From positions 9,336 to 73,335 of the forward strand of contig NZ_CAJLUB010000001.1 in the NCBI RefSeq assembly GCF_905209685.1: a DNA stretch of 64,000 nucleotides, read 5' to 3'. The notes under the pieces were generated by a model. The model saw only the letters and a program-made list of their open reading frames with translations, did not search any database and was not told where the DNA came from. Shown here piece by piece: positions 27,503 to 37,196 of the stretch; position 1 is the first letter of the stretch, and each line of letters begins with the position of its first letter. Both the position numbers and the translations under genes were made by a program. The stretch comes from an uncultured Veillonella sp. (GTDB lineage: Bacteria; Bacillota; Negativicutes; Veillonellales; Veillonellaceae).

Positions 27503-28807
27503 ATGTACTGGATATATAACGTATTACTCATATTTTATTGGATTGGCTTGATTCCGGTTATTCTATACCGCCTTGCCTTTGAAGATGGATTTTATGAGCG
27601 TATCAAACAGAGTGCAGGCTATATGCCAGCCTCACTACTAAAGAAAATTGAAGGACGTCGTGCTATTTGGATTCATGCTGCTTCTGTAGGGGAAATTGTA
27701 GCTACTAGTCCATTAGTAAAGGAAGTAAAAAAGGAATTTCCTGAAGCGGTTGTTGTGGTGTCTGTTGTAACTGCAACAGGCCATGCAATGGCCCATCGCA
27801 TCATTCCAGAGGCAGAAGGAATTATTTTCTTCCCTCTAGATTTGCCGTATTTGACGCGTAAGATTTTGCATATTATTAAACCTATTGCTATCTTGCTTGT
27901 AGAAACAGAAATTTGGCCTAACTTCTTGCGTATTGCTCAATCAGAAAATATTCCTGTTATGATGGTTAATGGACGTATTTCTGATCGCAGTATGAAACGC
28001 TATAAATATATTAGTGCGTTCACAAAAGAAATGTTACGTTCCATTGAGCGTTTCTGTATGCAATCAAAATTCGATGCTGCACATATTGAAGTATTAGGTG
28101 CCCAAACATCTGATATTACCGTAACAGGTAATATGAAATATGACCAAACGTATGCCACGGTATCAGCTGAAGAAAAACAATCACTTCTTGAAGAGTTTGG
28201 CTTTGGTAATAATCATCCCATCATCATTGCCGGTAGTACACATAAGGGTGAGGAAGAAACAATCTTTGAGACCTTTAAACAAGTCTTACAAGAATATCCT
28301 CAAGCGCGCTTGTTAATTGCACCTCGTGAGATATATCGCGGTCATGATGTTCAAACGTTAGCGAAACGTTATGAATTGAATGCTATTTGTCGTAGTGATA
28401 TGACAGAGCCAGTTCATGAAGGAATACCAGTAGTTGTTTTAGATACTATTGGTGAATTAGGTCGTTTATATAGCTTAGGTGATATTATTTTTGTAGGCGG
28501 CTCTCTTGTGAAGACTGGAGGCCATAATATTCTCGAACCGGCAGCACATGGTAAACCAATTCTTGTGGGGCCATATATGTTTAATTTCAAAGAGATTTTC
28601 GCATTATTGAATTCTCGTCATGCTTGTGAACAAGTTAAAAATGGCAAAGAGTTAACCGCTATGGTGTTGCGCTTATGTAAAGACAAAGATTTGGCAACGG
28701 AAATGGGACAAAATTGTCTTGATATTATTTGTGAAAATCGCGGTGCAACACAACGTAATACACAAGAGTTACGTCAACTCTTTAAAAAACACCATATTGT
28801 TCCATAA
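27503..28807 (+). CDS. waaA: 3-deoxy-D-manno-octulosonic acid transferase
   Basis: WaaA (KdtA) transfers Kdo from CMP-Kdo to lipid A precursor. The 434-residue GT-B enzyme (GT30) has an N-terminal membrane anchor (3-22), then IWIHAASVGEIVATSPLV with the acceptor-site Glu, ETEIWPNFL, and the C-terminal FVGGSLVKTGGHNILEPAAHG that binds CMP-Kdo. It starts two bases after msbA. Whether it adds one or two Kdo residues is not readable from the sequence. All four Kdo-forming genes are present just downstream. Confidence 0.95.
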   Translation: MYWIYNVLLIFYWIGLIPVILYRLAFEDGFYERIKQSAGYMPASLLKKIEGRRAIWIHAASVGEIVATSPLVKEVKKEFPEAVVVVSVVTATGHAMAHRIIPEAEGIIFFPLDLPYLTRKILHIIKPIAILLVETEIWPNFLRIAQSENIPVMMVNGRISDRSMKRYKYISAFTKEMLRSIERFCMQSKFDAAHIEVLGAQTSDITVTGNMKYDQTYATVSAEEKQSLLEEFGFGNNHPIIIAGSTHKGEEETIFETFKQVLQEYPQARLLIAPREIYRGHDVQTLAKRYELNAICRSDMTEPVHEGIPVVVLDTIGELGRLYSLGDIIFVGGSLVKTGGHNILEPAAHGKPILVGPYMFNFKEIFALLNSRHACEQVKNGKELTAMVLRLCKDKDLATEMGQNCLDIICENRGATQRNTQELRQLFKKHHIVP

Positions 28808-28863
28808 GATCGATATGATTTATTAGATTCATCTATGATATTACATAATAGGAGGAGTCACCT

Positions 28864-29976
28864 ATGAGTGGGGAAGCATTATTCAAATCCATTGTTAGTG
28901 GTGAAAATCAATCCATATTAGGTGATATAGCTCGTTCTAGCTTGGGCTTTCTAAGTAAAGGTTACGAAAAGGCTGTATCCATACGAAATGCTCGCTTTGA
29001 TGCGGGCAAAGGTGTTACTAAAGTTACCGTGCCTGTTATCAGTGTTGGTAACATTACTGCTGGTGGTACTGGTAAAACGCCAATGGTGAGATTTATATGT
29101 GATGTGCTGGCCCGAAAAGGACTTCATCCTACCGTGCTTAGCCGTGGCTATCGAGCTGAGGACAATAAGAAAAATATCATTATTTCCAAAGACGGTACGA
29201 TGTTAGTAGAGCCATCTATCAGTGGTGATGAAGCATGGCTATTGGCTAAAGTATTGCAAAAATCTAATGTAATTATCGGCCGCGAACGGGCTCTATCGGC
29301 AAAAATTGCTATAGATGAGCTCGGAGCAGATTGTTTAGTTATGGATGATGGTTTTCAACATCGCGCATTAGCCCGAGATATTGATATCGTTCTTATTGAT
29401 GCATCTAATCCATTTGGTTATGATCATGTATTGCCTCGCGGTTTATTGCGCGAGCCTCTCAGTGGGTTAGAGCGAGCTAATATTATTGTTCTCACAAAGG
29501 TTGATCAAGTGGCGCCTGGTGTTGTTTCCGGAATTCGTAAGCGTTTAGCGCATATGTTACCTAATACACCTGTATATGAAACAATCCACAAGCCTCAATG
29601 TATGTATACCTTAGAAGAGTGGGCTAATGGGGAACCTGGTTCTTCTGTTGATGCGTATCAAGAGCATCGTATTATGGCTGTTAGTGGTATTGGGAATCCT
29701 CAATCCTTTACACAAACGATGACCGATATTGGGTATAATGTTGTTCATACAATGCCTTTTGGTGATCATCATAATTTTGAAAATGATGATGTTGTAGATA
29801 TTTGGAAAGAGGCATTTGCTCATCAAGCAGATGCTATTTGTATCACTGAAAAAGATGCAGTGAAACTAAGTCAATTGCATGCAATTGAAGACTTAAAAAT
29901 ACCGATTCTAGTGCTATCTATTGGAATTGAATTTGTCTCTGGAAAGCAAGAATTCATAGAAAATTTAGAGATTTAG
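28864..29976 (+). CDS. lpxK: Tetraacyldisaccharide 4'-kinase
   Basis: LpxK phosphorylates the 4' position of the lipid A disaccharide using ATP at the inner-membrane face. The 370-residue protein has the P-loop VGNITAGGTGKTPMV (about 60-75), SRGYRAE, DDGFQH with the catalytic-type Asp, and a late ITEKDAVKL block. AGGAGG precedes the ATG by a few bases. It follows waaA after 56 bases and comes before kdsB. Confidence 0.95.
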   Translation: MSGEALFKSIVSGENQSILGDIARSSLGFLSKGYEKAVSIRNARFDAGKGVTKVTVPVISVGNITAGGTGKTPMVRFICDVLARKGLHPTVLSRGYRAEDNKKNIIISKDGTMLVEPSISGDEAWLLAKVLQKSNVIIGRERALSAKIAIDELGADCLVMDDGFQHRALARDIDIVLIDASNPFGYDHVLPRGLLREPLSGLERANIIVLTKVDQVAPGVVSGIRKRLAHMLPNTPVYETIHKPQCMYTLEEWANGEPGSSVDAYQEHRIMAVSGIGNPQSFTQTMTDIGYNVVHTMPFGDHHNFENDDVVDIWKEAFAHQADAICITEKDAVKLSQLHAIEDLKIPILVLSIGIEFVSGKQEFIENLEI

Positions 29977-29978
29977 TG

Positions 29979-29984
29979 TATAAT
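29979..29984 (+). promoter_or_regulatory. Possible -10 element ahead of kdsB
   Basis: A consensus TATAAT directly after the lpxK stop, about 37 bases before the kdsB start. The -35 region is poor, so it is at best an internal promoter of the lipid A/Kdo operon. Confidence 0.35.
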
Positions 29985-30020
29985 AATAAGATACACGAAT
30001 GACAGAAATGGGGTTTTATT

Positions 30021-30752
30021 GTGAAGTTTGGATGCGTTATTCCTGCTCGTTATGGTTCTACAAGATTACCAGGGAAACCATTAGCGGATATTGCAGGTAA
30101 ACCAATGATTGAACGGGTTTATGCAAGGGTATCACAAGCGACAAAAACAGAATGTACTATTGTTGCTACAGATGATGACCGTGTTTATTCTGCTGTTCAA
30201 AACTTTGGGGGAGCTGTTATGATGACAGATCCTAATCACCCTACTGGAACTGACCGATTAGCCGAGGTTGCTAGTCATTATACAGACTTAGATGTCATTA
30301 TTAATGTTCAAGGTGATGAACCTATGATTGAGCCAAAACTCATTGATGACTTGGCCCAACTTTTTGAAGAAGATCCAAACTTACAGATGGCAACTGTTGC
30401 AACTCCTTTATTAGAGGATGAATACGATGAGCCATCTGCAGTAAAGGTTATTTTAAATAATCGCAATGATGCGATGTATTTTTCTCGGTCCTTAATCCCG
30501 TATCCACGTCATGATTTTGTACGTGCTCCACTAAAACATATTGGTATCTATGCATATCGTAGAGATTTCTTGCTAAATTATGCAAAGATGGAACCAACAC
30601 CAGCAGAGCAAACAGAATCGTTAGAGCAATTGCGCGCTCTTGAAAATGGCTATACTATTCGTGTTATTCTTACAGATAAACGATTTATCGGTGTTGATAC
30701 ACCGGAAGACTTAGCTCGTGTAAATGCAATCTACGAGCAAGAGGAGAAATAA
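30021..30752 (+). CDS. kdsB: CMP-Kdo synthetase
   Basis: KdsB activates Kdo with CTP to CMP-Kdo. The 243-residue nucleotidyltransferase has the N-terminal PARYGSTRLPGKPLADI motif, the NVQGDEPMI metal/nucleotide site and FIGVDTPEDL near the end. The start is GTG at 30021 with GGGG about eight bases ahead; no upstream in-frame ATG suits. The stop is immediately followed by the kdsA ATG. Confidence 0.95.
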   Translation: MKFGCVIPARYGSTRLPGKPLADIAGKPMIERVYARVSQATKTECTIVATDDDRVYSAVQNFGGAVMMTDPNHPTGTDRLAEVASHYTDLDVIINVQGDEPMIEPKLIDDLAQLFEEDPNLQMATVATPLLEDEYDEPSAVKVILNNRNDAMYFSRSLIPYPRHDFVRAPLKHIGIYAYRRDFLLNYAKMEPTPAEQTESLEQLRALENGYTIRVILTDKRFIGVDTPEDLARVNAIYEQEEK

Positions 30753-31571
30753 ATGAAAACAGTTCAAATTAAAGATATTACAGTTGGTGGCGGCAAAGGT
30801 CTTTTCGTCCTTGCTGGGCCATGTGTTATTGAAGATTATGATCGCACATTGGCTATTGGTAAACGAGCAAAAGAAATTTGTGAGCGCTTAGGTATTCCAT
30901 ATATCTTCAAAGCTTCTTTTGATAAGGCCAATCGTTCTAGCTACGGCTCTTTCCGCGGACCAGGCCTTGAAGAAGGTCTAAAAATCCTTGCTTCTATTAA
31001 AAAAGAACTCAATGTACCGGTGGTAAGTGATATTCACTCCATTGAGCAAATTGAACCAGCTGCTGAAGTATTGGATGTTTTACAAATTCCAGCTTTCTTA
31101 TGTCGTCAAACTGATCTTGTATACGGTGCCGCTAAAACTGGTAAATGCGTAAATGTAAAAAAAGGTCAATTTATGGCGCCTAAGGATATGGAAAATGTCC
31201 TAAATAAAATGAAAGAAACAGGCAATGAAAATCTTATGCTTACAGAGCGTGGATTTAGCTTTGGCTATAATAATCTCGTTGTAGATATGAGATCCTTCCC
31301 AATTATGCGTTCCTTCGACTATCCTGTAGTATTTGATGCTACACATAGTGTTCAATTACCAGGTGGTGCAGGTACAAAATCCAGTGGTAATCGCGAGTTC
31401 GTACCAAACTTGGCACGTGCTGCTGTTGCTAGTGGTGTAGATGGTCTGTTCTTTGAAGTACATGATAATCCAGAGGAAGCATTATCCGATGGTCCAAACA
31501 TGTTATACTTAGATAATTTTGAAGCTTTGCTAAAAGATTTGGTAGCTATTGATAAAATCGTAAAAGGTTAG
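30753..31571 (+). CDS. kdsA: 3-deoxy-8-phosphooctulonate synthase
   Basis: KdsA condenses arabinose-5-phosphate with PEP to Kdo-8-phosphate. The 272-residue DAHP-synthase-like barrel contains LAGPCVIEDYD, FKASFDKANRSS, the CRQTDLVYGAA loop and FDATHSVQLPGG, all family hallmarks. GAGGAG eight bases ahead of the ATG is the ribosome site. It abuts kdsB and precedes kdsD by 12 bases. Confidence 0.96.
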   Translation: MKTVQIKDITVGGGKGLFVLAGPCVIEDYDRTLAIGKRAKEICERLGIPYIFKASFDKANRSSYGSFRGPGLEEGLKILASIKKELNVPVVSDIHSIEQIEPAAEVLDVLQIPAFLCRQTDLVYGAAKTGKCVNVKKGQFMAPKDMENVLNKMKETGNENLMLTERGFSFGYNNLVVDMRSFPIMRSFDYPVVFDATHSVQLPGGAGTKSSGNREFVPNLARAAVASGVDGLFFEVHDNPEEALSDGPNMLYLDNFEALLKDLVAIDKIVKG

Positions 31572-31583
31572 GGGCGGTTATTT

Positions 31584-32555
31584 GTGACTATTTTAGAACA
31601 AGCGGCACAGGTGCTTCATGAGGAAGCACGTGCTATTGAAGAATTAAGTTCTCGTTTGGATCACAATTTTGTAAATGCTGTAAATATGATTTTGGCTTGT
31701 AAGGGCCGTGTAGTATGTACAGGGATGGGTAAATCTGGTCATATTGGTCGTAAAATTGCGGCTACTTTGGCTAGTACTGGTACACCAGCACTCTTCATGC
31801 ATCCTGGCGAAGGTGTGCATGGCGATCTAGGTATGATTACAGAAGATGATGTAGTATTAGCATTCTCCAATAGTGGTGAAACAGGCGAAATCATCAGTAT
31901 CTTGCCATCCTTACGTCGCATTGGTGCTAAATTAATCTGTGTTGTAGGGAAACCAGAGTCTACACTAGCTAAGAATTCTGATATTGTATTGCTAGCTGAA
32001 GTAGAACGTGAAGCTTGCCCATTGGGATTGGCGCCGACTACAAGTACTACAGTTGCATTGGCACTTGGCGATGCATTAGCTGTTTGCTTATTAGAACGCC
32101 ATCACTTTACACCGGAAAACTTTGCCGTATTCCATCCAGGTGGTTCTCTTGGTCGCAAGTTATTGTTGACCGTAGAAAACATTATGCATGGTGGTGAAGA
32201 TAATCCAACGGTATTCAAAGGTGCAACCGTTCGAGATGCACTCTTTGTAATGACAGAAAAAGGATTGGGTGCGACCAATGTTATTGATGAAGACGGTCAT
32301 TTGTTAGGCCTTGTTACTGATGGTGATGTTCGTCGCGGCCTAGATTCTGGCAGTAATTTCCTAGAATGGCCTGTAGAGGATATGATGACATCTATGCCTC
32401 GTACGATTACAAAGGATAAATTAGCGGCGGAAGCTCTTCATTTAATGGAGAAAAATCAACCGCGCCCTATTACTGTATTACCAGTTGTAGATACAGATAA
32501 TAAATGTCTAGGCATTGTTCATATTACGGATTTATTGCGTAGAGGCATTGTATAA
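31584..32555 (+). CDS. kdsD: Arabinose-5-phosphate isomerase
   Basis: KdsD converts ribulose-5-phosphate to arabinose-5-phosphate for Kdo synthesis. The 323-residue protein has an SIS sugar isomerase domain (about 35-170, TGMGKSGHIGRKIAATLASTG and FSNSGETGEI) and two CBS domains (about 205-323). The start is GTG at 31584. The stop overlaps the kdsC start (TAATG). The gene order kdsB-kdsA-kdsD-kdsC gives the complete Kdo route in one row. Confidence 0.95.
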   Translation: MTILEQAAQVLHEEARAIEELSSRLDHNFVNAVNMILACKGRVVCTGMGKSGHIGRKIAATLASTGTPALFMHPGEGVHGDLGMITEDDVVLAFSNSGETGEIISILPSLRRIGAKLICVVGKPESTLAKNSDIVLLAEVEREACPLGLAPTTSTTVALALGDALAVCLLERHHFTPENFAVFHPGGSLGRKLLLTVENIMHGGEDNPTVFKGATVRDALFVMTEKGLGATNVIDEDGHLLGLVTDGDVRRGLDSGSNFLEWPVEDMMTSMPRTITKDKLAAEALHLMEKNQPRPITVLPVVDTDNKCLGIVHITDLLRRGIV

Positions 32556-33076
32556 TGAATATTCAATGGATTGTTCTTGATGTTGATGGCGTACTATCTG
32601 ATGGAACTCTAATCTATACATCGAGTGGAGAAGAGCTTAAGTCTTTTTCTGTGAAAGATGGCCTAGGATTAACGGCAGCTCGAAAAGCAGGACTTAAGCT
32701 TGCAATCATTACAGCACGGATATCTCCTATGGTTGAGCGACGTGCTAAAGAGCTTCATTTTGATGCACTGCTTATGGGGCATGCTAATAAAACAGAAGCA
32801 TTAAGAAATCTCTGTAATGAGCATCAAATCAATTTAGAGGAAATTGCCTATATGGGGGATGACTTAAATGATTTAGGGGCTCTTCAAATTGTAGGATTAC
32901 CGATGGCACCCAATAATGCGGTACCAGAGGTCAAACAATTAGCTAAATTTATATCTACCGTCAATGGAGGCCATGGTGCCGTTAGAGAGGCTGTAGAATA
33001 TATCTTGAAGAAACAAGGACTATGGGAAACTGTTGTAGCAGATTATGCACGAGAGGCCCATGCTCATGGACAATAA
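32555..33076 (+). CDS. kdsC: 3-deoxy-D-manno-octulosonate 8-phosphate phosphatase
   Basis: KdsC dephosphorylates Kdo-8-phosphate. The 173-residue HAD enzyme, tetrameric and capless in this family, has the nucleophile motif LDVDGVLSDG, IITAR, and YMGDDLNDLGAL for Mg binding. It overlaps kdsD by one base and is followed after 13 bases by a second lipid A acyltransferase. Confidence 0.95.
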   Translation: MNIQWIVLDVDGVLSDGTLIYTSSGEELKSFSVKDGLGLTAARKAGLKLAIITARISPMVERRAKELHFDALLMGHANKTEALRNLCNEHQINLEEIAYMGDDLNDLGALQIVGLPMAPNNAVPEVKQLAKFISTVNGGHGAVREAVEYILKKQGLWETVVADYAREAHAHGQ

Positions 33077-33089
33077 GGAGGTGGGCAGA

Positions 33090-34022
33090 ATGAATAACGA
33101 ATGGCAATACCATTTAGTTAAAGGCATTAGTTGGCTTGTTTGCCGACTGCCATACAAGCTCATTTTGCTCATAGGCGCTAGTCTAGGGCCCGTATATGGC
33201 CTCATAGCGAAGAAGCAAAAACTTAGAGGTATAAAAAATATAAAGATTGGCATGAACATGAATGATCAAGAGGCAGAACAATTAATTGAAAAGTTGTTCA
33301 AGAATCTTGGCCGTAGTGTTATGGAAGTCTTATATATGCCAAATCTGACAAAGTCCTTTATCAATAAACATATTGAAATGCGAGGCGTAGAACATTTAGA
33401 GAAAGCCATCGCTGAAGATAAAGGTGTCATTGTTCTTACTGGACATGTTGGCAACTGGGAATGGATGGGGGCTGCCATGGCTGCTCATGGATATCCATCT
33501 ACTACAATTGTTAAGAAACAACCTAATGCACAATTTACACGTCTCATGAATGAATATCGTGAGATGGTAGGTCTTGATGTGTTTGCTAGCGGTGGTAATG
33601 AAATCGTTTCTGCTGCTAAGGCGTTAAAAAAGAAAAAATTACTTGGTTTTTTAGCTGACCAAGATGGTTATATTAATGGCTTACCTGTTCCGTTTTTGGG
33701 GCAGGACTCTTCAGCGGTTATAGGACCAGCTACATTTGCAAAAAAATTTGGCTCTCCAGTAGTTCCAATTTTTGCATCTCGTAAGCCTGAAGGTGGTCAT
33801 ATTGTACATATTTTACCAGCCTTACATTATGTTGATACAGGTGATGAAGATGTAGATATGTACCGCTTGACTGAAGAATGTGTACGCGTTACAGAAGAAT
33901 TTATTAAGGAACATCCAGATGAGTGGCTATGGTTCCAACATCGTTGGATGACTAAGATGGATCAAATTATTGATTATGATAAGAAGGTAGCTGCACGGGA
34001 GAGGGCACATGAAAAACAATAA
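33090..34022 (+). CDS. Lipid A late acyltransferase (LpxL/HtrB family), second copy
   Basis: ATG 33090 is the start, six bases after AAGGAGGTG; an upstream in-frame ATG at 33045 lies within kdsC and lacks such a site. The 310-residue protein has the catalytic HX4E as HVGNWE (about residue 118), GFLADQDGYINGLPVPFLG and a late WLWFQHRW motif, as in the copy at 20.2 kb. The two copies differ clearly in sequence, so they probably attach different secondary acyl chains. It overlaps lptC by 14 bases. Confidence 0.9.
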   Translation: MNNEWQYHLVKGISWLVCRLPYKLILLIGASLGPVYGLIAKKQKLRGIKNIKIGMNMNDQEAEQLIEKLFKNLGRSVMEVLYMPNLTKSFINKHIEMRGVEHLEKAIAEDKGVIVLTGHVGNWEWMGAAMAAHGYPSTTIVKKQPNAQFTRLMNEYREMVGLDVFASGGNEIVSAAKALKKKKLLGFLADQDGYINGLPVPFLGQDSSAVIGPATFAKKFGSPVVPIFASRKPEGGHIVHILPALHYVDTGDEDVDMYRLTEECVRVTEEFIKEHPDEWLWFQHRWMTKMDQIIDYDKKVAARERAHEKQ

Positions 34023-34545
34023 AAAATTAATTGCCATTGTGGCCGCTATAGTGTTGGCTCTAATTGGTCTTATCGTATATATTATGAAAGACTCTGGTGA
34101 TGTTAGTACCACTCAAAATCAGAATGGACAACTTGTTAACTTCCAAGGAGCTGACTTACAAGAGGAAAAAGATGGCAAGCTAGTGTGGGCTTTATCAGCT
34201 GAAAAGATTGAATATGACCCACGTACAAAAGCTATTGTCCTGACTAATTTAAAAGGTCTTTTCTATCAAGATGATGTTACGACAACAATTACAGCACCTC
34301 ATGCCGTATTGACAGGCGATCGCAATTCCCTTGATATTGATCAAGGTGTTACAGCCACAAATACTGATGGTGCCGAGTTTAAAACCGATGCACTTCATTT
34401 TGATAATAAGACAAAAACGTTGACATCTAAATCTGCTTTTACTTATAACAGTAAAGATATAACATTAACTGGTGATAAACTTGAAGGCAACATGTCCTTG
34501 AAGAAAATTAAAGCTATTGGTAATGCGAAGTTAACGAAGAAGTAA
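34009..34545 (+). CDS. lptC: LPS export protein LptC
   Basis: The 178-residue bitopic protein has an N-terminal membrane helix (about 5-23) and an LptC/OstA-type beta-jellyroll (about 40-175: VNFQGADLQEEKDGKLVWALSAEKIEYDP, split here). It docks on the LptB-LptF/G complex and hands LPS to LptA. The overlaps with the acyltransferase before it and the TAATG junction after it point to a continuous translation chain into lptA. Confidence 0.9.
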   Translation: MKNNKKLIAIVAAIVLALIGLIVYIMKDSGDVSTTQNQNGQLVNFQGADLQEEKDGKLVWALSAEKIEYDPRTKAIVLTNLKGLFYQDDVTTTITAPHAVLTGDRNSLDIDQGVTATNTDGAEFKTDALHFDNKTKTLTSKSAFTYNSKDITLTGDKLEGNMSLKKIKAIGNAKLTKK

Positions 34546-34559
34546 TGCGAGGAAATATA

Positions 34560-35279
34560 ATGAATAAGAAAAAACAGATTGGTATGGCTATCTTAGCTAT
34601 GCTTATGACAGCATCTGTTACAGCTTGGGCCGCAAATGATCCTTTGACTATTAGCGCGGATACATTATCTTATGATGGCAATACAGGGCGTGCTGATGCA
34701 AATGGTAATGTGGTAATTACACAAGCTGATAAAACAATGACTGGTGCTAATGGTTGGTACAACACAAAAACTCAAGAAGCAAACCTTGATGGTGGCGTAT
34801 CCATGATTGGTTCTGATATGGCTATGTCTGCTCAATCAGTGCATAGCTACAATAACAATAAGTTCATTGCTAATGGTGGTGTTCATTTACAACGTAGTGA
34901 TCGTCAAATTTTTGGCGATAAAGTTGAATACAATACAGATACAGAATATGGCCTTGTATCTGGCAATGCTCGCTTGATTGCAGAAGGGACTACATTGACA
35001 GGTAATCAAGTAGAAGGTTGGCTAAAAGAAATTCGTGCAGTGGCACAAGGGGATGTAACATTCTCTAACCCAGAACGAAATGTATCTGGCTCTGCAGAAC
35101 GTGCTACCTATACACAAACTCCAAATCAAAATGATGGCGTTGTACTTTTATCTGGTTCTGCTCATGCTGTTCAAAATGGTAATGTGCTCAATGCACCAGA
35201 GCTCAAAATCCGTCTTGCCGATGATTCTGCTGAAACATTAGGTGGTCGTAGTACACTTATCATTGTTCCAAATCAATAA
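34560..35279 (+). CDS. lptA: LPS transport periplasmic protein LptA (OstA domain)
   Basis: The start is taken as ATG 34560, seven bases after GAGG; an ATG at 34545 in the same frame overlaps the lptC stop and would add five residues before the signal peptide. The 239-residue product has a signal peptide ending near AWAA and an OstA jellyroll (ISADTLSYDGNTGRADANGN onward). LptA oligomers bridge the periplasm and carry LPS from LptC to LptD. LptD and LptE are not in this window. Confidence 0.92.
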   Translation: MNKKKQIGMAILAMLMTASVTAWAANDPLTISADTLSYDGNTGRADANGNVVITQADKTMTGANGWYNTKTQEANLDGGVSMIGSDMAMSAQSVHSYNNNKFIANGGVHLQRSDRQIFGDKVEYNTDTEYGLVSGNARLIAEGTTLTGNQVEGWLKEIRAVAQGDVTFSNPERNVSGSAERATYTQTPNQNDGVVLLSGSAHAVQNGNVLNAPELKIRLADDSAETLGGRSTLIIVPNQ

Positions 35280-35288
35280 GGATTAAAT

Positions 35289-36008
35289 ATGTATATAGAA
35301 ACCAAAAACTTAGTCAAAACCTTTAACGGGCGCAATGTAGTAGACGGGGTTAGTCTACGCGTTGATAAGGGGCAAGTCGTTGGGCTCCTAGGTCCTAATG
35401 GGGCAGGGAAAACTACATCATTCTATATGATTGTAGGCATTGAACGACCTAGTTCTGGTATCATTACCGTTGATGGCAAGGATATTACGAATATTCCAAT
35501 GTATAAACGCGCTGCTGAAGGTATTGGGTATCTTCCACAAGAAGCATCAATCTTTCGTTCTATGACCGTTGAGGATAATATTCGTGCAATGTTACAAACA
35601 ACATCAAAGAAATCTGATGAAATTGAAGCGATTGTGGAATCCCTCATTGAAGAATTTCATATTGGCCACGTTCGGGATCGTATGGGCATGCAACTATCTG
35701 GCGGTGAACGTCGTCGTGTAGAAATAGCCCGTTGCCTTGCGTTAGAACCGAATTTTATTCTTCTCGATGAACCTTTTGCTGGTGTCGATCCTATAGCGGT
35801 TGCTGACATTCAACAAATTATTTTGCATGTTAAAAATCGAGGTATTGGCATCTTGATTACAGACCACAATGTACGTGAAACATTGGGGATTGTAGACAAG
35901 GCTTATATTTTGAGTAGTGGTAAAATCCTCCTAGAAGGTACCCCTGAAGAAATCGCGAACAATCCAATCGCTCGTGAGCATTACTTAGGGGATAACTTTA
36001 GATTATAG
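35289..36008 (+). CDS. lptB: LPS export ABC transporter ATPase LptB
   Basis: The 239-residue ATPase powers LPS extraction. Walker [11 protein letters not shown]-loop in [17 protein letters not shown], signature [13 protein letters not shown], Walker [14 protein letters not shown] and the [11 protein letters not shown]-loop are all present, and the last four fit LptB well. It lies between lptA and the LptF/G permease, nine bases from each. Confidence 0.96.
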   Translation: MYIETKNLVKTFNGRNVVDGVSLRVDKGQVVGLLGPNGAGKTTSFYMIVGIERPSSGIITVDGKDITNIPMYKRAAEGIGYLPQEASIFRSMTVEDNIRAMLQTTSKKSDEIEAIVESLIEEFHIGHVRDRMGMQLSGGERRRVEIARCLALEPNFILLDEPFAGVDPIAVADIQQIILHVKNRGIGILITDHNVRETLGIVDKAYILSSGKILLEGTPEEIANNPIAREHYLGDNFRL

Positions 36009-36017
36009 GAGGGGACT

Positions 36018-37109
36018 ATGAGATTATTAGATAAATATATACTAAAAGCCTTTGTAGGCCCGTTCCTATTTGGGGTATTTGCTTTTACCAGTATCTTTAT
36101 TGGTACCGGTACATTGTTTAGAATTGCTCAATATATTACTGAATATGGGGCTCCATTATTGCTTGTTATGAAAGCCTTTGTATTGGCTTTACCAAGCATT
36201 GTTATCTTAACATTCCCTATGTCAGTTTTATTGGCTTCTCTTATGACCTTTAGTCGTTTGAGTAGCACCAGTGAAATTGTTGTTATGCGTGCCGGTGGTC
36301 TTAGCTTTTTACGTTTAGCGATGCCGGTATATATCATCGCTCTCATCATCTCAATTGGGGCTGTCGCATTTAATGAATTTGTTGTACCACGTACAAATAA
36401 TATGTATCAAACAATTGTACGGGAACAGATTATGAAAAATGCATCACCTCAAACACAAAATCATATCGTTTTAAAAACGATGAATGGTAATGATTTAGGT
36501 ACATTGATGTATGCTAAAAGCTACAATGCAGAAACTAAAAAGTTAAGCATGATTACGGTGCAACAATTTGGTGAAGGTGGCAAGCTACAACAGGTTGAAA
36601 ATGCAGATACTGCCGTTTGGAATGGTCAATATTGGGTGATGCAAAACGGCATCATTTATGATATTTCCGCTGGTGATGGTGTAGAACGTACAATGAAATT
36701 CAAGGAGCAATCCTTGCCAATTAAATCTGCACCAAAGGATATTCAACAAGATCAACGTAAACCAGAAGAATTAACAATCAAAGAATTACGTCATCAAATT
36801 AAAGCGTATAAGGCGGCGTATACGAATGCAAATAAACTAGAAATGGAAATGTACCAACGTTTTACAATTCCATTAGCTAGCTTTGTATTTGCTCTTGTAG
36901 GTGCTCCATTAGGCCTTCAAAAACAACGCTCTAGCTCATCTATTGGCTTTGGTATCAGTATTTTAATCATCTTTATCTACTATGGTGTGATGACATTTGC
37001 TGGTGCATTAGGTAAAGGTGGTGCATTGCCGACTGTATTTGCCGCATTAATTCCAGATACATTAGGTATCATTGCCGGTTTATATTTAAATTGGCGTGTA
37101 TCCAAGTAA
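36018..37109 (+). CDS. LptF/LptG-family LPS export permease
   Basis: The 363-residue permease has three N-terminal helices (LLDKYILKAFVGPFLFGVF start), a periplasmic beta-jellyroll (about 130-260) and three C-terminal helices (ASFVFALVGAPLGLQKQRSSSSIGFG, read in parts, is a typical YjgP/YjgQ block). In E. coli two such proteins, LptF and LptG, form the channel. Only one is found here, directly after lptB, and the next gene is unrelated, so the channel may be a homodimer or the partner lies elsewhere. The family is sure; whether to name it F or G is not. Confidence 0.9.
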   Translation: MRLLDKYILKAFVGPFLFGVFAFTSIFIGTGTLFRIAQYITEYGAPLLLVMKAFVLALPSIVILTFPMSVLLASLMTFSRLSSTSEIVVMRAGGLSFLRLAMPVYIIALIISIGAVAFNEFVVPRTNNMYQTIVREQIMKNASPQTQNHIVLKTMNGNDLGTLMYAKSYNAETKKLSMITVQQFGEGGKLQQVENADTAVWNGQYWVMQNGIIYDISAGDGVERTMKFKEQSLPIKSAPKDIQQDQRKPEELTIKELRHQIKAYKAAYTNANKLEMEMYQRFTIPLASFVFALVGAPLGLQKQRSSSSIGFGISILIIFIYYGVMTFAGALGKGGALPTVFAALIPDTLGIIAGLYLNWRVSK

Positions 37110-37196
37110 CTTAGCGTATAAAGAAATAAATTTGACTTACGAAATATCGTATTTTTGAACAAAATAATTGTGTAATCTTAGGAAAGGAGGGACTCG

